Notes: generated by a model not told the origin, from the sequence alone. DNA of 23,458 nucleotides from Bacillota bacterium (GCA_023411175.1 JAEYPB010000039.1:1-23458); one strand, 5' to 3'. Positions 7,669 to 15,341 are shown, counted from the stretch's first letter. Numbers and translations are program-made.

Positions 7669-8859
7669 ATGAACGCGGAGAGGATCAGTCGCCTTGCGGA
7701 GGGCGCGTACCCCTGGACGGTGGACGTCCGGCGCAGGCTGCACAGGATTCCGGAGCCGGGGTTTGAGGAATTCAAGACCCAGCGACTGATCACCGAACTG
7801 CTGGACGAGATGGACATCCCCTACGAGACCCGGCGCACCTGGGTGGTGGCCGAGATACGGGGCGCGTTGCCGGGCCGCGTGGTGGGGCTTCGCGCCGACA
7901 TCGACGCGCTGCCGGTCGTGGAGCCGGAGGGCTGTCCGTTCCGCTCGGAGCACGAGGGCTGGATGCACGCCTGCGGACACGACGTGCACACCGCCATCCA
8001 ACTGGGGGTCGCAAAGGCCCTCGCCCCGATGCGGGGTGAGATGCGCGGCGCGGTCAAGCTGTTCTTTCAGCCCGCGGAGGAGACTGAGGGCGGCGCGAAG
8101 CCGATGGTCGAGGCGGGCGTACTGGAGAATCCCCATGTGGACGCCAGCTACGGGCTGCACCTGCAGTCCCGGCTGCCGCTGGGCGCGGTAGAGACTCGCT
8201 ATGGCACGCTGAACGCTTCGACGGACGACGTGCTCATCGACATCGTCGGGCGCGGCGGGCACGCCGCCTACCCGGAGGCCGGCGTGGACGCCATCGTCTG
8301 CGCGGCCCACGTGCTCACGGCGCTCCAGACGCTTGTTTCGCGCAATGTTTCGCCGCTTCAGAGCGCGGTGCTCTCCTTCGGCGTCATTGAAGGCGGCCGA
8401 GCGGCGAATGTGCTGTGCGAGCGCGTGCACCTGAAGGGCACGCTGCGCACCGCCGATCCGGCGCTGCGCGCGATGCTTCAGGAGCGCATTCGGTCGGTGT
8501 CGGAAAATGTCGCCCAAGCCTTCGGCGCCATCGCGGAGGTTCGGATCATCGAGGGCTACAGCCCGCTGGTCAACCACCAGAGGGAGGCGAAGCGGGTGCT
8601 GGACGCCGCCGCGGCGCTGTTCGGCGAAGGCGCGGTTATTTTGAAGGACGGCCCGTCGATGGGCGGGGAGGACTTCTCCTACTTCATCGAAACGAACCCC
8701 GGCGCGTTCTACCACATCGGCTGCACGCCGCCGGAAAACCTGCCCGCGCCCGCGCTGCACAGCCCGCTCTTCTCTCCGGACGAGCGATGCATCCTGACGG
8801 GGCTCCAAATGCAGCTGGCGCTGGCGCTCACCGAAACCGAAACGGAGGAAGCACCTTGA
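7669..8859 (+). CDS. M20 family amidohydrolase / N-acyl-amino-acid deacylase
   Basis: This zinc-dependent hydrolase of the M20D (amidohydrolase, IAA-amino-acid hydrolase-like) group cleaves N-acyl amino acids or short peptides. It has 396 aa. Metal and catalytic motifs are GLRADIDALPVVE (about residues 65-77), HACGHDVH (100-107), the FQPAEET acidic pair Glu137/Glu138, and MGGEDFSYF near the C-terminus. The lid domain contains GRGGHAAYPEAGVDAI. GGAGGT lies 10 nt before the ATG, just inside the end of alr. Its stop overlaps the TTG start of the next gene (TTGA). The natural substrate is unknown; the setting next to a peptide importer and Ala racemase suggests peptide or amino-acid scavenging (inference). 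Confidence 0.9.
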   Translation: MNAERISRLAEGAYPWTVDVRRRLHRIPEPGFEEFKTQRLITELLDEMDIPYETRRTWVVAEIRGALPGRVVGLRADIDALPVVEPEGCPFRSEHEGWMHACGHDVHTAIQLGVAKALAPMRGEMRGAVKLFFQPAEETEGGAKPMVEAGVLENPHVDASYGLHLQSRLPLGAVETRYGTLNASTDDVLIDIVGRGGHAAYPEAGVDAIVCAAHVLTALQTLVSRNVSPLQSAVLSFGVIEGGRAANVLCERVHLKGTLRTADPALRAMLQERIRSVSENVAQAFGAIAEVRIIEGYSPLVNHQREAKRVLDAAAALFGEGAVILKDGPSMGGEDFSYFIETNPGAFYHIGCTPPENLPAPALHSPLFSPDERCILTGLQMQLALALTETETEEAP

Positions 8860-9512
8860 ATTACACCGGAAAAGAGCGCATCTTCGAGTATCGTGAAAAA
8901 AGCCTACGGCTTCTGAACCAGTCCTGCCCTGAATGGACGCACCCCTATGTGTACGAAGGCGAGGGCGGCGACCAGGGCGACAATTTGCACGACTCCGGCT
9001 GCGGCATCTTTGGCGTCGCCCACCTGATCGACTGGGTGGCCGGTGAAAAGATCGACGTGGAGGAACTGGCGGACTTCTCGTGCGCCTGCGGCGGGCGCGG
9101 CGACGATGGCACCGACCGGCCGGCGCTGCTCGCCGGGATGCAGAAGGCCGGACGGCTGGAAAAGTACGGCCTCCGGTACGACTTTGACGGCCTTTTGAAC
9201 GACCACGAGGCGCTGTGGCGGGTCATGACGGACGGGGGCTGTGCGCTGTGCGACCTCAGGGTCGGCCACATTGTGGCGCTGGTGGACGCGCGGGAGGCGG
9301 ACGGCGAGCGGCAGCTGCTCGTGATCGACTCCAGCCGGGACAGCATGAACCCGGAAGTGCGCACGAAAGTGCGCGAAGTGGTGCCCGGCTCCGAGGCCGT
9401 GGCGGAGTACCGAAACGCCCGCGGCGTGCGAACCGGCATGGACGAGCACTACGCCATGTTCTGGGTGCCGATACAGCTGCCCTTCGATTTCACGCTATTG
9501 CACAAGCTGTAA
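8856..9512 (+). CDS. Hypothetical protein with C39/papain-like cysteine peptidase pattern
   Basis: No named family was recognised with certainty. The protein has 218 aa, with no signal peptide or membrane helix, so it is cytoplasmic. The layout fits a peptidase C39-like fold: Gln40 and then Cys49 at a helix start (DSGCGIFGVAHLIDWV), an ELADFS segment, a GTDRPALLAGMQKAG helix, a His in VGHIVALVDA (His138), and an Asp in VIDSS (Asp158). These would be the Cys-His-Asp triad, with Gln40 as a possible oxyanion residue (inference). TTG 8856 is chosen because GGAGGA sits 6 nt upstream and it overlaps the M20 stop by TTGA; the open frame upstream is only a shadow of the M20 gene. It is third in the alr operon and ends at a strong terminator. 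It could instead be a transglutaminase-like or inactive binding domain. Confidence 0.75.
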   Translation: MNYTGKERIFEYREKSLRLLNQSCPEWTHPYVYEGEGGDQGDNLHDSGCGIFGVAHLIDWVAGEKIDVEELADFSCACGGRGDDGTDRPALLAGMQKAGRLEKYGLRYDFDGLLNDHEALWRVMTDGGCALCDLRVGHIVALVDAREADGERQLLVIDSSRDSMNPEVRTKVREVVPGSEAVAEYRNARGVRTGMDEHYAMFWVPIQLPFDFTLLHKL

Positions 9513-9524
9513 CTTGCGGCAAGC

Positions 9525-9569
9525 AAAAACGCCTCTGCGCCGGACCATTGTCCGATGCGGAGGCGTTTT
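9525..9569. terminator. Bidirectional intrinsic terminator
   Basis: AAAACGCCTC (9526-9535) pairs with GAGGCGTTTT (9560-9569). The inner stem continues through GC/GC and CGGAC/GTCCG. A and T runs on both sides make it work for the plus-strand alr operon and the minus-strand VanZ gene. Confidence 0.9.
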
Positions 9570-9583
9570 CATAGCCTCTTGTG

Positions 9584-10111
9584 TCATCCCTCCGAAGCGT
9601 CCTGGCGGCGGGACACCCGCGCGGGAAAGAGCCCCGCGAGCAGCCGCCCCAAGAGTGCGCCCAGCGCGTTGATGATTACGTCGTCCACGTCGGTGACGCC
9701 GGTCATGAAGAGCCATTGCAGCGCCTCGATCAACAGCGACAGGATCGCCCCGGCGATAAGCGCCCGCCACACCGCCTTCCGGCGCAGCAACAGCCCCAGC
9801 GGGGCGAACCAGGCGAGGTTTCCGCCCAGGTGATAGAGAAATGGCCACGCGCCGCTTGCATAGGCTGCGAGGGTGGTCTTGAGCGGCGTCTACTGTGCGC
9901 TCTGGCGCGATGCACAGAGTACCCGCGCCCAGTCCACGCCGCCCCGAAGCACGGTGATCTGGATCAGCGCCGCAAAATAGAACGCGAACAGAAGCCGCCC
10001 GGCGGAGGGCCATCGCCCCCGCGCCCGGGCGATAAGCGCGTACAGCGCACAGGCGGCCAGCGCGAAGCCGGCCGCCCTTGATGCAAAGAACAGAATTCCA
10101 GAGAAGTTCAT
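9584..10111 (-). pseudogene. VanZ-like membrane protein gene interrupted by one in-frame amber codon
   Basis: Read from ATG 10111, the frame encodes 73 aa (start MNFSGILFFASRAAGFALAA, with LLFAFYFAALIQITVLRGG) and meets TAG at 9890-9892. The same frame then continues without shift to TGA at 9584-9586. The continuation holds YHLGGNLAWFAPLGLLLRRK and SLLIEALQWLFMTGVTDVDD, then VIINALGALLG, the hallmark of VanZ-like proteins. Full readthrough would give about 174 residues, the usual VanZ size. A single C-to-T change from a CAG (Gln) codon would explain the stop. TAG is a normal stop in at least five neighbouring genes, so recoding is unlikely. The start lies 3 nt after the upstream gene's stop, without a good ribosome site, so coupling is likely. 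Either a recent pseudogene or a base-call error. Confidence 0.75.
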
Positions 10112-10114
10112 GCG

Positions 10115-11074
10115 CTACTGCATCTTTTCGCCGTTGTCGATGTCGATCTGGCCTTCGAAGAAGTAAGCGTTGCTCATGCCCGCAACCTCGGTGAAGAAGT
10201 TCAGCGGCACGTAGACGGTTCCATCCAGGAGAACCGGCGCGTCGCCCAGCAGGGTCGGAGCCATCTTGCCCAGCGCGTAACCGTCCTGCCCCACGGTGAA
10301 GCTGAACTTGTCCACCGTTACAAGGCCGGTGGCCTCGTCAAAGGTGTAGGTCATGCCCAGCGCCTCGGCAATGGGCTTCACCGCCACCATCACGGCGTTG
10401 TTTTCGCTCCAGAAAGCGTCGGGGGAGTCGATTTTCTCGCCCTCGACCAGGATCGGCGCGCCGGTCAGGTCGAAGACGTCGGCGTAGTTGATCTCAGGCT
10501 CCGCCAGCACCACGATTTTGGAAGGGCTGGTCTGGGCGGGAATTGAGCGGGTGGTTACCGTGTAGTACACGGCCAGCACCGCGCCGTCCAGCGCGCCTAT
10601 GTAATCAGAGCCGTCCCGGGACAGGATTTTCATCTCGCCGGGCAGGTTCAGCTGGAGCTCGCCATCGGAGCTGACCAATGGATCGCCCGAGAAGCGGTCC
10701 ACCTTGATCCAAGCATCCTCCGGCGGGTTGACCGCGACGGCCACAAGCTGGTACTGGGCCGGGTAGATCAGGATCATCGGCCGGGTGGCGTCGTAGTAGC
10801 CGGTCACGGTGTCGCCAACCTGCGCATTTTCGCCCGCCGCTTGGAAGGTGTCCGCGTCCGCGATGAATACCGCTTCGGCGCCTTCGCCGTAGGCGATGGC
10901 GATCTTGGTGACGGTGGTGCCATCCTCGCGGGTCTCGGTTTCCACCGCCGTTACCGTGCCGGTGACAGCGCCGAATTCCGGCGTCGCCGGTGCTTCGGCC
11001 AGCGCGTTCAGGGGCAGCGCCGAGAGCATCATGATCGCGGCCAGTGCCGCCAGGAGCAGCTTTCGAATCTTCAT
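10115..11074 (-). CDS. Secreted protein with copper-amine-oxidase-N-type (stalk) domain
   Basis: This exported protein of 319 aa has unknown function. The signal peptide covers residues 1-26 (MKIRKLLLAALAAIMMLSA..NALA) with an AxA-type cleavage site. The central part is beta-rich and has no motif I can name. The C-terminal ~110 residues (NAVMVAVKPIAEALGMTYTF, TGLVTVDKFSFTVG, LDGTVYVPLNFFTEVAG) match the copper amine oxidase N-terminal-like repeat common in cell-surface proteins of Clostridia and Paenibacillus; this name does not imply copper or oxidase activity. ATG 11074 is chosen: AGGAGGT is 8 nt upstream and the signal peptide starts there, whereas the longer frame adds 32 unlikely residues. 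Followed at 3 nt by the VanZ-like gene. No convincing promoter was found in 11075-11192, where CCGGC/GCCGG (11126-11141) forms a small hairpin. Confidence 0.8.
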   Translation of the reverse strand: MKIRKLLLAALAAIMMLSALPLNALAEAPATPEFGAVTGTVTAVETETREDGTTVTKIAIAYGEGAEAVFIADADTFQAAGENAQVGDTVTGYYDATRPMILIYPAQYQLVAVAVNPPEDAWIKVDRFSGDPLVSSDGELQLNLPGEMKILSRDGSDYIGALDGAVLAVYYTVTTRSIPAQTSPSKIVVLAEPEINYADVFDLTGAPILVEGEKIDSPDAFWSENNAVMVAVKPIAEALGMTYTFDEATGLVTVDKFSFTVGQDGYALGKMAPTLLGDAPVLLDGTVYVPLNFFTEVAGMSNAYFFEGQIDIDNGEKMQ

Positions 11075-11192
11075 GGGGTTGACCTCCTGTCCATCACTTC
11101 GTACACTGCTCTGATGGTCAAAGCGCCGGCTTTGTTGCCGGATTTGTGGCTTGTTCATAAATTGTTTCAAAGTTCAGGCAGAAAATGGGGAT

Positions 11193-11222
11193 GAAAAAGT
11201 CCGGCCGGGAAACCCGGCCGGA
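11193..11222 (-). terminator. Intrinsic terminator after abfA
   Basis: The 9-bp stem CCGGCCGGG / CCCGGCCGG (11201-11221) has a 3-nt loop. On the minus strand it is followed by AC and five T. It lies 20 nt past the abfA stop codon. Confidence 0.88.
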
Positions 11223-11241
11223 GGGGGCGTACGCGAAGGGT

Positions 11242-12750
11242 TTATTTCGTCAGACGGATCACGTTCCAGCTGAGCGCCGGGACGGTGATCGTCAGGCGGC
11301 CGCCGTCCAGCGTCCCGCCCGCGCCCTTGACGGGGCTGACGTTGTCCGGGTGCCCCTCGGTGTTGACGGCCTTGACATCGTCGTGGTGCAGCACGGTGTG
11401 CTCCACGTGGGCGAGGCCGCCAAAGTCTCGAAGGTCCGCCGACAGCTCGATGGCGTCGGTCATGGAGCGGTTGACCGCGAAGATCGTGACCGATCCGTCT
11501 TCCGCCATGGTGGCGGTGGCGTCCAGCTCCGGCACGCCCTCGAAGTCCTTGCAGTCATAGACGGGGGAGTCCACCACGGCGCGAAGCGATGTGCCGCGGC
11601 CGTACTTCGACGCGTGCATGAGCGGCCAGTAGATCGTCTGCGCCCACGCGCCGCCGCCGTTTCTCGTCATGATGGGGGCGATGACGTTGACCAGCTGTGC
11701 CATGCAGGCGATCTTCACGCGGTCGGCGTTGCGCAGGAACGTGTTGAGCATCGAACCGACGAGCAGCGCGTCTTCGAAGTTGTAGATGTCCTCGAGGAGC
11801 GGCAGCGCGCGGTCCCACTTGTCCTGCTTCCAGACATCCTCGTCCTGTTGGCGGCTGTGGTACCACACGTTCCACTCGTCGAAGGAGAGGTGCAGCTTCT
11901 TCTTGGAGCGCTTCTTGCCGCCCACCGCGTCGCAGATGGCCACGACGGTCTTGATGAACGCGTCCATGTCCATCGAGCGGGCGAGGAAGCCCGGGGTGTC
12001 GTTTGTCGGGTTGCCATAGTAGCGGTGCAGCGAAACGTAGTCCACGTTGTCATAGCACTCGTCCAGCATCTGAAGCTCCCAGTCGCCGAAAGTCTTCATC
12101 TCGGAGGAGGAAGAGCCGCAGGCAACCAGTTCGATGGAGGGATCCACCCACTTCATGACCTTGGCGGCTTCGTTCGCCACGCGGCCATATTCATAGGCGG
12201 TGCGGTGGCTGATCTGCCAGGGGCCGTCCATCTCATTGCCCAGGCACCACAGCTTGATGCCGAAGGGGTCCTTCGCGCCGTTCTTTTTGCGCAGGTCGCT
12301 GAAGTAGCTGCCGCCGGGGTGGTTTGCGTACTCCACGATCGAGCGGGCCGCGTCCACGCCGCGGGTACCCAGGTTGATCGCGTACATCGGCTCGGTGTTC
12401 GCTTTTTTGCACCAGTCGATGAATTCGTGCAGGCCCACTTCGTTGGTCTCGGTGGTGAACCAGGCCAGGTCCAGCCGGTGACGCCGGTTCTCGCGGGGGC
12501 CGATGGAGTCTTCCCAGTCAAAGCCGGAGACAAAGTTGCCGCCGGGGTAGCGGGTGACCGGCACGTCAAGCTTTTTGACGAGGTCGATCACGTCGCGGCG
12601 GAAGCCGTTCTCGTCCGCCGTGGGATGGCCGGGCTCGTAGATGCCGCCGTACACGGCGCGGCCCAGATGCTCGATGAAGGAGCCATACATGCGGGGATCG
12701 ATTTTGCCGATTGAGAAGGACCTGTCCAGCGTCATGGTTGCCTTTTTCAT
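11242..12750 (-). CDS. abfA: Alpha-L-arabinofuranosidase, GH51
   Basis: It removes terminal arabinofuranosyl residues from arabinoxylan or arabinan oligosaccharides by a retaining mechanism. With 502 aa and no signal peptide, it is intracellular, as is typical for GH51. The start shows IDPRMYGSFIEHLGRAVYGG and VTRYPGGNFVSGFDWEDSIG. The acid/base is Glu173 in CLGNEMDGPWQ and the nucleophile Glu292 in SFDEWNVWY. The C-terminal beta domain ends with WNVIRLTK. Two in-frame ATGs exist; 12750 is preferred because AGGAG lies 9 nt upstream, while it is only 3 nt from ATG 12756. It has its own promoter and terminator, and a divergent ArsR-type regulator suggests local substrate control. No arabinose transporter or isomerase is in the window. 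Confidence 0.95.
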   Translation of the reverse strand: MKKATMTLDRSFSIGKIDPRMYGSFIEHLGRAVYGGIYEPGHPTADENGFRRDVIDLVKKLDVPVTRYPGGNFVSGFDWEDSIGPRENRRHRLDLAWFTTETNEVGLHEFIDWCKKANTEPMYAINLGTRGVDAARSIVEYANHPGGSYFSDLRKKNGAKDPFGIKLWCLGNEMDGPWQISHRTAYEYGRVANEAAKVMKWVDPSIELVACGSSSSEMKTFGDWELQMLDECYDNVDYVSLHRYYGNPTNDTPGFLARSMDMDAFIKTVVAICDAVGGKKRSKKKLHLSFDEWNVWYHSRQQDEDVWKQDKWDRALPLLEDIYNFEDALLVGSMLNTFLRNADRVKIACMAQLVNVIAPIMTRNGGGAWAQTIYWPLMHASKYGRGTSLRAVVDSPVYDCKDFEGVPELDATATMAEDGSVTIFAVNRSMTDAIELSADLRDFGGLAHVEHTVLHHDDVKAVNTEGHPDNVSPVKGAGGTLDGGRLTITVPALSWNVIRLTK

Positions 12751-12834
12751 TCGCATTCTCTCCTGGTTCTGATTCGTTATGGACCATCCGGATGCCTTAT
12801 GCGCTTCATCTATTTCAGGATGCCAGTGCCGCGG

Positions 12835-12867
12835 GTTTTATTTTTGTAAAACCTAAAATAATTCATG
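12835..12867. promoter_or_regulatory. Operator candidate, copy 1 (in the abfA leader)
   Basis: A 33-nt AT-rich sequence is repeated at 12990-13022 with about 28 matching bases and four single-base gaps. It contains the palindrome GTTTTA..TAAAAC (12835-12852) followed by CCTAAAATAATTC (12852-12864). It lies downstream of the abfA -10 box, so bound protein would block transcription. Confidence 0.55.
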
Positions 12868-12885
12868 ATTTCCCTGGGCAGCTAG

Positions 12886-12915
12886 ATTATACTGCACCTC
12901 CATATAAAAAGTCAA
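12886..12915 (-). promoter_or_regulatory. Promoter of abfA
   Basis: On the minus strand, TTGACT (12910-12915), an 18-bp spacer and a perfect TATAAT (12886-12891). The inverted nonamer TATTTTAGG (12921-12929), matching CCTAAAATA in operator copy 1, lies just upstream of the -35. Confidence 0.85.
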
Positions 12916-12989
12916 CGGGCTATTTTAGGCATTCTTATGTTTTTTTATCCCGCCACATAGGCGGTAATGGCCGCAGCTGGAAAACGGAC

Positions 12990-13022
12990 GTTTATTTTTG
13001 ATAAATCTAAAGTTATTCTATG
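12990..13022. promoter_or_regulatory. Operator candidate, copy 2 (upstream of the regulator gene)
   Basis: This is the second copy of the 33-nt sequence, in direct orientation 155 bp from copy 1. It covers the -35 zone of the regulator's extended -10 promoter, which fits autoregulation. Its core is TCTAAAGTTATTC (13006-13018). Confidence 0.55.
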
Positions 13023-13038
13023 CAAATCGAACGGATCG

Positions 13039-13047
13039 TGGTAGAAT
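13039..13047 (+). promoter_or_regulatory. Extended -10 promoter of the ArsR-type regulator
   Basis: TGGTAGAAT is an extended -10 element. No clear -35 lies at the usual distance, which is typical for extended -10 promoters. Confidence 0.5.
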
Positions 13048-13128
13048 ATCATTTGGAGAACGGCGTGGATGCTGCCCACGCCCGGTTTGACCGGCCCCCA
13101 AGAGTCACCAGCAGACGGGAGGAAGGCT

Positions 13129-14037
13129 ATGATTCATGTACACGACCTCAAGGCGGGATTGCCCATTTTCAAATGCCTGAGTTCGCCCATCCGCATTGAA
13201 ATTCTGGAACTCCTGCAGGAGGCGGGCCCCCTCGGCATGACGGAAATCGCCGAAAAAGTGGGCGTCACCGGCGGCGCGCTGACGCCGCACATCAAGCTCC
13301 TGGAAGAGAGCGGCCTAATTTCGATCAGCCTGAACGCGGGCAAGCACGGGGTGCAGCGGGTCTGTTCGGCGGGGGACTGCCACATCGTGGTGGAGCCGGT
13401 CAGCGCCGCGCGAAACGTCAACGTATACGAAAGCGAAATCTCCGTCGGCCAGTACATCGGCTATGAGACGCTGCCCACCTGCGGGCTGGCGACCACCGAG
13501 CACATCATCGGCGTCATGGACGACCCGCGCTTTTTTGCGTCGCCCGAGCGGGCCGACGCTGGCATTGTGTGGATCGGCCAGGGCTATTTTGAATACCTGC
13601 TGCCCAATTTTTTGCAGCCCGGACAGCAGCCGGTCGAACTTCAGATCTCGATGGAGCTGTCCAGCGAGGCGCCCGGGTTTCAGGAGGATTGGCCCAGCGA
13701 CCTGCACTTCTGCCTGAACGGGCGGGAGCTCTGCCGGTGGACCAGCCCCGGCGACTTCGGCAGGCGGCGCGGCATCTATAACCCCACCTGGTGGGGGCGC
13801 AACTGGAATCAGCACGGCCTGTTCAAGCTTTTGTCCGTGGATGGCTCCGGCACCTACATCGACGGGCGCAAGCGGTCGGATGTCTCGCTGTACGATCTCG
13901 ACATCACCGCCAACTCCCCGCTGGTTTTCCGCATCGGCGTCCCGAAGGACGCGGTCAACGTGGGTGGGCTCACCATCTATGGGCGCGGTTTCGGCAACTA
14001 CGACCAGGGCATCCGAACCCGGATGCGTTACAAATAG
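13129..14037 (+). CDS. ArsR-type winged-helix regulator with C-terminal ligand-like domain, divergent from abfA
   Basis: This is probably the local regulator of abfA. It has 302 aa. The N-terminal ~90 residues are an ArsR-like winged helix (FKCLSSPIRIEILELLQEAG, MTEIAEKVGVTGGALTPHIK, LLEESGLISISL). They are followed by about 200 residues that are not part of a normal ArsR protein and look beta-rich, with many aromatic residues (GIYNPTWWGRNWNQHG, FKLLSVDGSGTYIDG). Such a fold could bind a sugar (inference). ATG 13129 is chosen since GGAGGAAG precedes it; the upstream frame extension has no ribosome site. The divergent layout with duplicated operator-like sites supports control of both genes. 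I do not recognise the C-terminal domain by name. Confidence 0.82.
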   Translation: MIHVHDLKAGLPIFKCLSSPIRIEILELLQEAGPLGMTEIAEKVGVTGGALTPHIKLLEESGLISISLNAGKHGVQRVCSAGDCHIVVEPVSAARNVNVYESEISVGQYIGYETLPTCGLATTEHIIGVMDDPRFFASPERADAGIVWIGQGYFEYLLPNFLQPGQQPVELQISMELSSEAPGFQEDWPSDLHFCLNGRELCRWTSPGDFGRRRGIYNPTWWGRNWNQHGLFKLLSVDGSGTYIDGRKRSDVSLYDLDITANSPLVFRIGVPKDAVNVGGLTIYGRGFGNYDQGIRTRMRYK

Positions 14038-14090
14038 CGCCGCCTGTTTTGGCGGGCTCAAGCACCCGGCGGATACCCGACAGCATCAGA

Positions 14091-14126
14091 GCCGGATGGC
14101 GCCAGCGCGGCGCCATCCGGCCCTTT
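14091..14126. terminator. Hairpin between the convergent regulator and tmcAL genes
   Basis: A perfect 13-bp stem, GCCGGATGGCGCC / GGCGCCATCCGGC (14091-14103 and 14109-14121), has a 5-nt loop. Only a short CCTTTC follows on the plus strand, so the T run is weak, but the position between convergent genes fits a terminator. Confidence 0.6.
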
Positions 14127-14156
14127 CAATGGTTGTTCCAGAAGGGGGCCATGCGC

Positions 14157-15341
14157 CTACGGCACGATGACGACCTTTTCGGAATAGTCCCGACCGGCCC
14201 TGCGAAGCGCGGGGTCTAAAGTGGTCAGTCCCCAGAGGTCGGTGGCGCGGCACTCCAGACGGAAGCATGCGTCCTCTGAGAGCGTCGAAGCTCGGGTGAC
14301 GAGGGGAATCTGCCCGGAATCGGTGATCTTTCGCATCAGCGGCCGTGCGCGCTCCTGAAAGCCCAGTACCCGGGCATAGTGGGGGAGCGTGATGCGCTCT
14401 GTCAGCGCCCTGTCCATGCCCAGAAGCGCATACGCGCACAGCCGGTTCAGCCGGGCCAGCGTATAGCGCTTACACTTGAGCGCCTGAAGCAGCGCCTCGC
14501 GGCTCGTGGCGTCCGGCAGCAGCTTTATAAAGCGCATCTCCAGCCCTTCGCCCATGTCGGCGAGAGCGGCGATTTCCTCCGCCGGCATGGCGCGAAGCCG
14601 GTACAGGAGCAAATTGTCAAGGGCGGAAGGGTCGGAAAGCCTGCCGTCGCCGCCCGATGGGATCAGCCCCGCGGAGGTCTCCGGCATCGCCCCGAAGGCT
14701 TCTGCCTGCCCGCCGCGGATCGCCTTGCGGATGGCGGTGGCGGAGGCGATTTCCCCGAGCGCCTTCGAATGGTATGACCCGGTGCGCGGGACGGCCAGCG
14801 CCTCCATCGGCGCATCCAGCGAGCGGATGGCCCTGAGGTACTCCAGCGCAAGCACCGTGTTGGGGGCGTTTACCGTTTCGGGATCGATGCCCAGGTGTTC
14901 AGACAGCGCCTCGCCCCGGGCGCGGGCGTGGCTCTTGCCCTCGGAGAGCCGAAGCCGGATGGCCGCTTGAAGGGCGGGAGGCTCCTCTGCCAGCGCGCGG
15001 CGCATTTCATCCAGCGCGCTTAGGCTCTCCGGCTCGCAGCCAAAGGACAATACCTCCGCGCCCAGCCGTGCGAGCAGCGATACGCCGCCCCGGGCGAAGT
15101 GGTCGGCCGTGCGCACCGCGAACAGCGCGGGCAGCTCCACCACGAGATCCGCGCCGCCCAGGAGCGCCATTCTGGCCCGCGTCCACTTGTCCACGAGCGC
15201 CGGGTCGCCCCGCTGGGTGAACGCGCCGGACATCGCCACCACCAGAAAATCGCAGCCCGTGCGGCGGGCCGTCTCGTCCAGATGGTGCTTGTGGCCGTTA
15301 TGAAACGGATTGTACTCGGCGATCACGCCTGCGATCCGCAT
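14157..15341 (-). CDS. tmcAL: tRNA(Met) cytidine acetate ligase
   Basis: It activates acetate as acetyl-AMP and acetylates the wobble C34 of elongator tRNA-Met, which helps AUG decoding accuracy. The protein has 394 aa, normal for this family (formerly YlbM, 'nucleotidyltransferase'). The N-terminus MRIAGVIAEYNPFHNGH carries the HxGH adenylation motif (His14-His17). AMSGAFTQRGDPALVDKWTR, GADLVVELPALFAVRTADHF, and RTGSYHSKA with SATAIRKAI are all family hallmarks. ATG 15341 has GGAGGTGAGGGC directly upstream and replaces an in-frame GTG at 15359. A plausible promoter lies just upstream. The window also holds metG under a Met T-box about 2 kb away; no direct link between the two is shown. Confidence 0.93.
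   Translation of the reverse strand: MRIAGVIAEYNPFHNGHKHHLDETARRTGCDFLVVAMSGAFTQRGDPALVDKWTRARMALLGGADLVVELPALFAVRTADHFARGGVSLLARLGAEVLSFGCEPESLSALDEMRRALAEEPPALQAAIRLRLSEGKSHARARGEALSEHLGIDPETVNAPNTVLALEYLRAIRSLDAPMEALAVPRTGSYHSKALGEIASATAIRKAIRGGQAEAFGAMPETSAGLIPSGGDGRLSDPSALDNLLLYRLRAMPAEEIAALADMGEGLEMRFIKLLPDATSREALLQALKCKRYTLARLNRLCAYALLGMDRALTERITLPHYARVLGFQERARPLMRKITDSGQIPLVTRASTLSEDACFRLECRATDLWGLTTLDPALRRAGRDYSEKVVIVP

Noticed and set aside
9495..10013. A frameshift as the cause of the broken VanZ-like gene
   Set aside because: The two halves are in the same frame (distance between starts is a multiple of three); only one stop codon separates them.
9584..10111. TAG recoding (e.g. 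pyrrolysine or Gln readthrough) in this organism
   Set aside because: At least five neighbouring genes use TAG as their ordinary stop at the expected C-terminus.
11075..11170. 32-residue N-terminal extension of the stalk-domain protein
   Set aside because: A proper signal peptide and AGGAGGT site begin at 11074; the extension is polar and would hide the signal.
11075..11192. Promoter for the stalk-domain gene (TTGAAA with ACAAAT)
   Set aside because: Spacing is right but the -10 matches at only three positions, so it is not listed as a feature.
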